The position numbers were made by a program, and so were the translations under genes. Source: Gammaproteobacteria bacterium (GTDB taxonomy: Bacteria > Pseudomonadota > Gammaproteobacteria > J044). Taken from it: DNA of 7,287 bases. This document shows positions 1 through 5,948 of this stretch, piece after piece. Position 1 is the first letter of the stretch. The number at the start of each line of letters is the position of its first letter. The DNA is taken from contig RFHG01000513.1 in the NCBI GenBank assembly GCA_003696465.1, positions 1-7,287 on the forward strand, written 5' to 3'. The notes under the pieces were generated by a model, which was not told the DNA's origin, did not search any database, and was given only the letters and a program-made list of their open reading frames with translations.

Positions 1-37
1 GGGCAGCAAGGGTAATGATGCGGAGTGTTTTCTTCAT
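1..37 (-). CDS. Start of a divergent gene, probable exported protein (partial, runs off the left edge)
   Basis: Read on the minus strand, an ATG at 37-35 opens a frame translating as MKKTLRIITLAA before the window ends. Two lysines followed by a hydrophobic run is the usual beginning of a Sec signal peptide, so the product is probably exported, but 12 residues cannot identify a family. The start is supported by a near-perfect Shine-Dalgarno GGAGGT (plus-strand 44-49) six bases upstream. The gene is divergent from the defence operon and separated from it by 421 bases, so it is probably an unrelated chromosomal neighbour. Nothing visible links its function to Wadjet. Confidence 0.6.
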   Translation of the reverse strand, partial: MKKTLRIITLAA

Positions 38-43
38 GAGATG

Positions 44-49
44 ACCTCC
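44..49 (-). promoter_or_regulatory. Shine-Dalgarno site of the divergent left gene
   Basis: On the minus strand this reads GGAGGT, a full match to the anti-16S core, six bases before the ATG at 37-35. It is the main reason to accept that short partial frame as a real gene start. Confidence 0.65.
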
Positions 50-75
50 ATGTCCCGGGCCGGCACGCGGGCCTT

Positions 76-118
76 GATCGGAGCTTCCCTGCCAGCCCGC
101 TAAACGGGTAGTCCGATC
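76..118. repeat. Compound inverted repeat (possible structured leader of the left gene)
   Basis: Seven-base arms GATCGGA (76-82) and TCCGATC (112-118) are perfectly complementary. Between them lies a second hairpin, CCCG (96-99) with CGGG (105-108) and a 5-base loop. In minus-strand RNA this gives an outer 7-bp stem, a 3-base bulge on one side, an inner 4-bp hairpin and a 13-base bulge on the other. Neither strand has a U-run directly after it, so it does not look like an intrinsic terminator. It sits about 40 bases upstream of the left gene's start codon, where a cis-regulatory RNA or a paired operator could lie. I do not recognise it as a known riboswitch class. Confidence 0.4.
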
Positions 119-123
119 TTTGG

Positions 124-135
124 GGGAATGTTCCC
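124..135. repeat. Short inverted repeat GGGAA-TG-TTCCC
   Basis: Perfect 5-base arms around a 2-base centre. Read on the minus strand it lies just upstream of the 76-118 stem. The TTCCC arm recurs at 85-89 inside that stem's large bulge, giving an alternative pairing partner for GGGAA at 124-128. It could equally be a small operator half-site pair. No function can be assigned from sequence alone. Confidence 0.3.
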
Positions 136-380
136 TCAATCCGAATTTTGGCGTGTTTGAAATGTGCTGCAAAGTCGGGTCATTCTAGGCTGGCTTCAGG
201 CCGGTTGGTCAGGCCGGCATTTCGACGATGCAGGCCCCTCGCTATAGATCTGCTGGTCATGCTGCAGGATGTGCGGTTCCAGACTTTCGAGCGCTATCCA
301 GTAGAACAATCCTATGTTGGACAAGGCGGGGATCCAAGCCCGGGCTGGCAATTCCATCCGAACAGTGCGATTGTGAATGA

Positions 381-398
381 CCTGCTCGCGAGGGCAGG
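381..398 (+). repeat. Hairpin with GCGA (GNRA) tetraloop upstream of jetA
   Basis: CCTGCTC (381-387) and GGGCAGG (392-398) form a 7-bp stem with one G-U pair, closed by the tetraloop GCGA (388-391). In RNA a GNRA-capped GC stem of this kind would be stable. It lies 60 bases before the jetA start codon and, if transcribed, would be in the 5' leader of the defence mRNA. No U-tract follows, so it is not a standard terminator. It could protect the mRNA, tune translation, or be incidental in GC-rich DNA. Confidence 0.35.
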
Positions 399-458
399 CG
401 AGTCGGCAGGAAATCACGAAATTGTAAAAACGGGGCTGCGAGCAACGGGACGACTGGG

Positions 459-1925
459 ATGAAGGGCACCAGACTGGCATTGACCTATCGCCGTTTGCGC
501 AAGGAGCCGGGTTCTGCCTGGGTGCTGTTGGCCTTGGAGCATGCACCGGTGGCGCTCGGGATCCTGCAGGCGCACCTGGGCGGGCGCGAATCCCGACTGC
601 CCAGCTCCGTGCTGCACGAGCGGTTGCGGGAAGAGCTGGTTGATCTGCGGGGGCAGGGCGTGGATTTACCGCAGACGGCAGAGCAGTATCTGGCGCAGTG
701 GCTGCGGGCCGGGTATCTGGTGCGGCGATTTCCACCGGGGGCGGCGGAGGAGGAGTACGAGCTAAGCACGGCGGCGGTGCAGGCGCTGCGTTTCGTGCAG
801 GGGCTGGAGGGGCAGCGCGCGGTGGCCACCGAGTCGCGGCTGTCGCTGGTGATCCAGCAGTTGCGGCAGCTCGCAGAGCAGACCGAAACGGATCCCCAAT
901 CCCGCCTGGACGTGCTGTTGCGCGAGCGGGAACGGCTGGACGCCGAGATCGAGGCGGTGCGCACCGGGCGCGTGGAGACCCTGCCGCCGGATCGGGCCAT
1001 GGAGCGGGTGCGGGAAGTGACCGCACTGGCGAGGGAGCTGGTGAGCGACTTCCGCCGGGTGCGGGACGAGTTTGCGCGCATCAACCGCGAATTGCGCGAG
1101 CAGATCGTGGAGAACGAGGGCAGCCGGGGCGAGGTGCTGGACAAGGTGTTCGCCGGCGTCGATCTCATCGCCGAGTCGGAGGCCGGCCGGACCTTTCGCG
1201 CCTTCTGGCGCCTGCTCACCGATCCCGAGCAGTCCAGCGAGTTCGAGGAGGCGCTGGAGCGGGTGTTGTCCCGCGATTTCAGCCACGAGCTCGAACCGGC
1301 CGAGCGGCGGTTCCTGTTGCGGCTCACCGGGGCGCTGCTGGACAACGGTGGCGAAGTGCACGATGTGATCCAGCAGTTCGCCCGCGGGCTGCGGCAGTTC
1401 GTGCAGAGCCAGGCCTACCGGGAACAGCGCCGCCTGCACGGCCTGTTGCGGGTGGCCCAGCGCCGCGCCAGGGAACTGGTCGGGGAGGTGCAGCCGACCA
1501 CGGACATCGGCATGACCCTCTACCTGAGCAGCGCCGGGCTCGACTCGCTGGCCCGCTGGCGCCTGCACGATCCGTCCGGCGATCAGGCCACAACCGGCAT
1601 CGAGCGGGCCGGGGAGATGACCCTGTCGCTGGAGACGGTGAGCGAACTGGTGGCCCAGTCGGAAATCGACTTTCGCAGCCTGCGGGAGCAGGTGGACCGG
1701 CTGCTGGCCGGCACGCCCCAGGTTTCCGTGGCCGAGGTGCTCGAGGCCTTTCCCGCCGAACAGGGTCTCGGTTCGGTGGTGGGCCTGCTGGCCATGGCCG
1801 CGCGCGAGGGACTTCAGGGCGAAGCGCGGGATCGGGTATGCTGGACGGGCCGGGACGGTGTGGAACGCTGTGCCTGGATCCCCCGACTGTATTTCGTGAG
1901 CGAGCCCCATGCCGGAACCGGATGA
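459..1925 (+). CDS. jetA: Wadjet protein JetA (DUF3375, MukF-like kleisin subunit)
   Basis: 488 residues, the usual size for DUF3375 proteins. JetA is the kleisin of the Wadjet SMC complex: by family knowledge it bridges the JetC ATPase heads and binds JetB, as MukF does in MukBEF. Residues 1 to about 115 look like an N-terminal helical and winged-helix region. About 125-220 is a charged, heptad-like helical segment, including the family-typical stretch from IQQLRQLAEQ (132-141) through ARELVSDFRRVRDEF (191-205). The motif FRAFWRLL (246-253) is another DUF3375 hallmark. Residues 274-340 are helical, and about 420-482 form a probable C-terminal winged helix that contacts an ATPase head. The ATG at 459 is the first start codon after an in-frame stop at 378-380; a weak GGGA (447-450) precedes it. 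It is the first gene of the operon and its end overlaps jetB by 17 bases. No enzymatic motif is present, as expected for a kleisin. Confidence 0.93.
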   Translation: MKGTRLALTYRRLRKEPGSAWVLLALEHAPVALGILQAHLGGRESRLPSSVLHERLREELVDLRGQGVDLPQTAEQYLAQWLRAGYLVRRFPPGAAEEEYELSTAAVQALRFVQGLEGQRAVATESRLSLVIQQLRQLAEQTETDPQSRLDVLLRERERLDAEIEAVRTGRVETLPPDRAMERVREVTALARELVSDFRRVRDEFARINRELREQIVENEGSRGEVLDKVFAGVDLIAESEAGRTFRAFWRLLTDPEQSSEFEEALERVLSRDFSHELEPAERRFLLRLTGALLDNGGEVHDVIQQFARGLRQFVQSQAYREQRRLHGLLRVAQRRARELVGEVQPTTDIGMTLYLSSAGLDSLARWRLHDPSGDQATTGIERAGEMTLSLETVSELVAQSEIDFRSLREQVDRLLAGTPQVSVAEVLEAFPAEQGLGSVVGLLAMAAREGLQGEARDRVCWTGRDGVERCAWIPRLYFVSEPHAGTG

Positions 1926-2571
1926 ATCCTTGCCAACTGACGATGCCGGCATCGAAGCGGAGGCCGAATCCGCGGCCCTGTTCGAGGGTGATGCAGGGGA
2001 ATTGCCGCTGGAGGCGCGCCGCGTGCTGGTGCAACTGCTCATCGGCCCGTCGCTGGACGGCCGCCGGCACCGGCACCTGTGGCCGGCGCTGCTGCAGCAT
2101 CGGGACGCGATCCGCTCGCGCCTGAACGATCTGTTCCTCGACCTGGTGCTCGACACCGATCAACAGGTGGCCTTCGTCCGCCAGGCCGAGACCGGCGATC
2201 TGGACGCGCCCATCCTGTTGCGCCGTGCGCCGCTCACCTTCCTCGAATCGGCGCTCCTGCTCCATCTGCGCGGACTGCTCGCCGAGGCCGAGCTGCGGGG
2301 CGAGCGGGCCGTGGTGTCCCAGGACGAGATGCTGTCACACATGCAGCTCTATGAACGCCATCTCAATACCGATCCGGCCGGCTTCGAGCGCCGGGCGAAG
2401 GCGGCCATCGAGAAGGTCAAGAAGAACAGCCTGATCAGCGCCATTCGCGGCAGCGAGGGACGCTTCGAGATCTCGCCCACCCTCGGCCTGCTGTTCTCGG
2501 CCGAACAGGTGGCGGAACTGGCGCGGATCTATGCGCAACTGCGCGGCACACCGGCGGAGGCGGAGCCATGA
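1909..2571 (+). CDS. jetB: Wadjet protein JetB (DUF4194, MukE-like subunit)
   Basis: 220 residues, matching the small DUF4194 subunit that accompanies JetA. By analogy with MukE it binds the kleisin as a dimer and helps hold DNA on the ATPase heads. The N-terminal 31 residues are acidic and probably disordered. The fold appears to begin at LPLEARRVLVQLL (32-44). The segment RRAPLTFLESALLLHLR (105-121) and the basic helix FERRAKAAIEKVKKNSLI (159-176), followed by RFEISPTLGLLF (185-196), resemble tandem winged-helix elements, the last being the usual conserved C-terminal block. The ATG at 1909 lies inside the end of jetA (17-base overlap) with only a weak purine-rich stretch upstream, so expression probably depends on ribosomes finishing jetA. 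The stop codon overlaps the jetC start in an ATGA arrangement. Confidence 0.91.
   Translation: MPEPDESLPTDDAGIEAEAESAALFEGDAGELPLEARRVLVQLLIGPSLDGRRHRHLWPALLQHRDAIRSRLNDLFLDLVLDTDQQVAFVRQAETGDLDAPILLRRAPLTFLESALLLHLRGLLAEAELRGERAVVSQDEMLSHMQLYERHLNTDPAGFERRAKAAIEKVKKNSLISAIRGSEGRFEISPTLGLLFSAEQVAELARIYAQLRGTPAEAEP
2556..2560 (+). promoter_or_regulatory. Ribosome binding site of jetC
   Basis: GGAGG lies seven bases before the jetC ATG at 2568, with a second GGAG at 2562-2565 that is too close to be optimal. It is inside the end of jetB. This is the best Shine-Dalgarno match in the operon; the starts of jetA, jetB and jetD have much weaker ones. It fixes the jetC start at 2568. Confidence 0.6.
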
Positions 2572-5500
2572 GCGGGCAGAACGATCTGTTCCTGGATGTT
2601 TCCGACCGGGAACGGCGGCGGCAGTTTCGCCTGTGCCGGTTGCAGGTGTACAACTGGGGCACCTTCCACGGCCTGCACGACATTGCCATCGCCCGGCGCG
2701 GTTTTCTGTTCGTGGGCCGCTCCGGTTCGGGCAAGTCCACCCTGCTCGACGCCATCGCCGCCCTGCTCACGCCGCCCCAGTGGCTCAGTTTCAACGCCGC
2801 CGCCCGCGAGGGCGATCGCAGCCGGCGCGATCGCAATCTCGTGAGTTACGTGCGCGGCGCCTGGGGCGATCGCACCGACGAGGCCTCCGGCGCCATCGCC
2901 ACCCATTACCTGCGCCGGGGCACCACCTGGTCGGCGCTGGCGCTCACCCTGGCCAACGAGGAAGGCGCGCGGGTGACCCTCGTTCACCTCTACTGGATCC
3001 GCGGCGCCGGCACTGCCACCGGCGACGTGCGCAAGCACTTCATGATCGCCACGCGGGACTTTGACATCGCCACCGAACTCGACGACTTCGACCTGGACGT
3101 GCGCGCCCTCAAGCGCCGCCTCGAAGACGTGGATCACTTCGGCGACACCTTCCGCCCCTACGGCGAACGCTTTCGCCGCCTGCTCGACATCGAATCGGAA
3201 CAGGCCCTGAAGCTGCTGCACAAGACCCAGTCGGCCAAGAACCTGGGCGATCTGAACAGTTTCCTGCGCGAGTTCATGCTCGACCGGCCGGACACCTTCG
3301 ACGCCGCCGACCGGCTGGTGAGCGAATTTTCTGAACTGGACGCCGCGCACCGGGAAGTGCTCACCGCCCGCCGCCAGGTGGAGACCCTGCAGCCGGCCCG
3401 CGAGGATCACAACAGCCTGCAACGGCTGGACGCGGACATCGCTGGTAACGAGCGTCTGCTCACGGTCATCGACGCCTATGCGGACGAACGCCGGCTGGCG
3501 CTGCTGGCGGCGGCCATCAACGAACGGCAGGGCAAGGCGCTGGGGCTGCAGGGGGAAATTACCACTCAGGAGGAGCGCCTGCGCCAGGCACGGGAGACGC
3601 TGCACGATCTGGAGCTGGCCCATCGCGAACGGGGCGGCGAGCGGATCGCCCGTTTCGAGGAAGAGCGGCGGCGCCTCGAGGCCCGGCGCGACGAGCGGCT
3701 GAAGAAACGCGGCGCCCTGGAAGAGGCCTGCCGCGTGCTCGACTGGCCCGTACCCGGCAATGCCAGTGCCTTTGGCGAGCGGGTGATGGAAGCCCGCAAC
3801 GAGCTCGATGCCTGGCAGGCGCAGGAGGACGAACGGGAGCAGCAACGGGATGCGCTGCGCGATCGCCAGAAGGCTTTGGCGCAGGAGTTCGCCGAGCTGC
3901 GGCGGGAGATCGAGGCCATGGAGCGCCAGCCCTCCAACATCCCCGCCCACATGCTCGAGTTGCGGGCGCGACTGGCCGAGGCGCTGGACTGTGCCGAGAG
4001 CGAGCTGCCCTTCGTCGGCGAGCTGCTGGAGGTGCCCGAAGCGGAAGCGTCCTGGCGCGGTGCCATCGAGCGGGTGTTGCACGGCTTCGCCCTGTCGCTG
4101 CTGGTGGACAAGGTCCGCTACGCCGGTCTCACCGATTGGGTGGATGCCCATGCCCTCGGTGCACGGCTGGTCTATTACCGGGTCGGTGATGCGGTGCGCG
4201 CCGGCGGTGTCACGCCGGGCCCCCAATCGCTGTTTCACAAGCTGAAAATCAAGGAGACCGTATTCCGGCCCTGGCTGGAAGCCGAACTCCTGCGCCGCTT
4301 CGACTATGCCTGCGTGGACAACCTACGGGACTTCCGCAAGGCCGAGCGGGCCATCACCCGCGCCGGTCAGGTGCGCCATGGCCGGGCGCGGCACGAGAAG
4401 GACGATCGCCGGGCAATCGACGATCGCCGCCACTGGGTGCTCGGCTTCGACAACCGCGAAAAGCTGGCGCACTTTCGCCGGCGCGCCGGCGAGGTGGGCG
4501 CGCAGATCGCCGAGGTGGAGGCGCAACTCAATCAGTTTCGTCAGGAACGGGAGAAGGCGCGCGAACGCATCCAGGCCTGCACGCGGATGGCCAACCTGGA
4601 ATGGGCCGAGGTGGATGTGGCCTCGGTGTTGGATCGCCTTGCGGAGATCGATCGGGAACTGCAGGCCCTGCGCGAGCGCAACGCCGAACTGCGCGATCTG
4701 GATCGGCAGATCGGCGAGCAGCGAAACCGCGTCGAACAGTTCGACGAGGCGCTGCGCGCCCTGCGCACCGAGCTTGCGGTACTCGAGAAGGAGATGGGCG
4801 AGTACGGCCGTCAGCAGGAAGAGGTCGCGCGCCGGCTGGAAACGGCCGTGCGGCCCGATGATGCCGAGCGGGAGACGCTCGCGGCCCGGTTCGACCAGGC
4901 CGGCCGTCTGAGCCTTCGCAATCTCGACGAGCGCCGCCGCAAGGCGGAGCGGGCGATCAATGCCGAACTGACCCGCTTGCGCGAGCAGCGCGCGGAGTGC
5001 ATCAAGCGCATCGAGCAGGCCTTCGCCGCCTTCAAGAGCGAATGGCCCGAAGCGGCCAGGGACATGGACGCCACCCTGGACTCGGCGCCCGATTTCCTGC
5101 AACTGCTCACGCGCCTGGAGCACGACGGCCTGCCCCGGCATGAAGAGCGGTTCTTTACCATGCTGCGCGAACAGAGTAGCGAAAACCTGGCCGCGCTCAA
5201 CACGCGGCTGTCCCAGGCGCGCAAGGCCATTCGCGAGCGCATGGAAGTGGTCAACGAGGGACTGGCCGAGGCCGAGTTCAACCCCGGCACCCATTTGCAG
5301 ATCGAGGTGGTCGAGCGGCATCTGCCGGACGTGCGGGATTTCCAAAGCCAGGTGAGCGAGATCCTCAGCCATGCCTGGTCGATGGGCGGGAAGTCGGCGG
5401 ATCGCCAGCGGGCGGAACGGCGCTTCGCGCAACTCAAGGAACTGGTGGATCGCCTCGCCGGAAACGATGCGGAAACCCGCCGCTGGCGCGATCTGGTGCT

Positions 5501-5948
5501 GGACGTGCGGCTGCACGTGGAGTTCATCGGCCGAGAGCTGAACGCCGAGGGCGGCGAGGTGGAGATCTATCGCTCCGGTGCCGGCAAGTCCGGCGGCCAG
5601 CGCGAGAAACTGGCCACCACCTGCCTGGCCGCCGCGCTGCGCTATCAGCTCGGGGGGAGTGAGGAAGGGCTGCCCCGTTATGCCGCGGTGGTGCTGGACG
5701 AGGCCTTCGGCAAGGCCGACAACGAATTCACCGAGCTGGCCATGGGCATCTTCGAGCGTTTCGGCTTCCAGATGATCGTGGCCACGCCCCTCAAGGCGGT
5801 CATGACCCTGGAGCCGTTCATCGGCGGGGCCTGTTTCGTCGAGATCACCGACCGCCGCCATTCCGCCACCCTGGCCATCGAATACGACGAGACCCGCCAG
5901 CGTCTCGATCTTCCCCGGCAGGCGCATGGCCAAGAGCAAATGGCTTGA
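2568..5948 (+). CDS. jetC: Wadjet protein JetC (SMC/MukB-like ATPase)
   Basis: 1126 residues, the motor of the Wadjet complex: an SMC-family ATPase that dimerises, hydrolyses ATP and extrudes DNA loops. The N-terminal head carries Walker A GRSGSGKST at 50-58 (Lys56). A charged coiled-coil arm runs from about 261 to 455. A globular hinge-like region follows at roughly 456-632, including FVGELLEVPEAE and a basic cluster near its end. The returning coiled coil spans about 640-900. The C-terminal head from about 904 contains the ABC signature SGGQ (1008-1011), Walker B AVVLDE (1040-1045, catalytic Glu1045) and a D-loop GKAD. The segment MIVATP (1069-1074) lies where ABC ATPases have the switch histidine; none is present, possibly a trait of this MukB-like branch. 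The start overlaps the jetB stop by 4 bases (ATGA), with a strong GGAGG ahead. The end overlaps jetD by 23 bases. Confidence 0.96.
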   Translation: MSGQNDLFLDVSDRERRRQFRLCRLQVYNWGTFHGLHDIAIARRGFLFVGRSGSGKSTLLDAIAALLTPPQWLSFNAAAREGDRSRRDRNLVSYVRGAWGDRTDEASGAIATHYLRRGTTWSALALTLANEEGARVTLVHLYWIRGAGTATGDVRKHFMIATRDFDIATELDDFDLDVRALKRRLEDVDHFGDTFRPYGERFRRLLDIESEQALKLLHKTQSAKNLGDLNSFLREFMLDRPDTFDAADRLVSEFSELDAAHREVLTARRQVETLQPAREDHNSLQRLDADIAGNERLLTVIDAYADERRLALLAAAINERQGKALGLQGEITTQEERLRQARETLHDLELAHRERGGERIARFEEERRRLEARRDERLKKRGALEEACRVLDWPVPGNASAFGERVMEARNELDAWQAQEDEREQQRDALRDRQKALAQEFAELRREIEAMERQPSNIPAHMLELRARLAEALDCAESELPFVGELLEVPEAEASWRGAIERVLHGFALSLLVDKVRYAGLTDWVDAHALGARLVYYRVGDAVRAGGVTPGPQSLFHKLKIKETVFRPWLEAELLRRFDYACVDNLRDFRKAERAITRAGQVRHGRARHEKDDRRAIDDRRHWVLGFDNREKLAHFRRRAGEVGAQIAEVEAQLNQFRQEREKARERIQACTRMANLEWAEVDVASVLDRLAEIDRELQALRERNAELRDLDRQIGEQRNRVEQFDEALRALRTELAVLEKEMGEYGRQQEEVARRLETAVRPDDAERETLAARFDQAGRLSLRNLDERRRKAERAINAELTRLREQRAECIKRIEQAFAAFKSEWPEAARDMDATLDSAPDFLQLLTRLEHDGLPRHEERFFTMLREQSSENLAALNTRLSQARKAIRERMEVVNEGLAEAEFNPGTHLQIEVVERHLPDVRDFQSQVSEILSHAWSMGGKSADRQRAERRFAQLKELVDRLAGNDAETRRWRDLVLDVRLHVEFIGRELNAEGGEVEIYRSGAGKSGGQREKLATTCLAAALRYQLGGSEEGLPRYAAVVLDEAFGKADNEFTELAMGIFERFGFQMIVATPLKAVMTLEPFIGGACFVEITDRRHSATLAIEYDETRQRLDLPRQAHGQEQMA

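Larger units (their letters stand above)
38..458. other. Divergent intergenic spacer without a gene
   Basis: This 421-base stretch separates the left gene from jetA. The frame at 148-462 on the plus strand and the minus-strand frames across 196-469 have no supporting ribosome binding site or recognisable product; they look like chance openings. The base composition is clearly less GC-rich than the coding block, especially at 121-180. Visible structure: an inverted-repeat cluster at 76-135, an 8-base direct repeat CAGGCCGG at 197-204 and 210-217, and a GNRA-type hairpin at 381-398. For the left gene a poor promoter match, TTGCAG (172-167), 17 bases, AAAATT (149-144), is possible. For jetA the best I find is TTTCGA (220-225), 17 bases, TATAGA (243-248), only 7 of 12 consensus positions, which would leave a leader of about 200 bases. 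Neither is convincing. Confidence 0.6.

Noticed and set aside
62..77. Possible sigma54 promoter (GGCACG...TTGA)
   Set aside because: The GG and the position where GC should be are wrongly spaced (TTGA rather than TTGC, and two bases off), so the -24/-12 rule is not met.
76..118. c-di-GMP (GEMM) riboswitch or intrinsic terminator
   Set aside because: The GEMM tetraloop and receptor sequences are absent on both strands, and no U-tract follows the stem on either strand.
148..462. Plus-strand frame of 104 codons upstream of jetA
   Set aside because: No ribosome binding site, no recognisable domain, and composition unlike the neighbouring genes; treated as non-coding spacer.
196..1026. Long minus-strand open frame (276 codons) over the start of jetA
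   Set aside because: It is Pro/Ala/Arg-rich low-complexity translation antisense to jetA, without a ribosome binding site or recognisable domain; typical of GC-rich antisense frames.
698..2125. Plus-strand frame of 475 codons overlapping jetA and jetB
   Set aside because: It is an Arg/Gly/Ala-rich out-of-frame reading with no family resemblance; jetA and jetB in the other frames explain the region.
2529..4238. Minus-strand open frame of 569 codons antisense to jetC
   Set aside because: Its composition (rich in Gln, Leu, Ala, Gly, Pro) mirrors the complement of a coiled-coil gene; no domain or start signal supports it.
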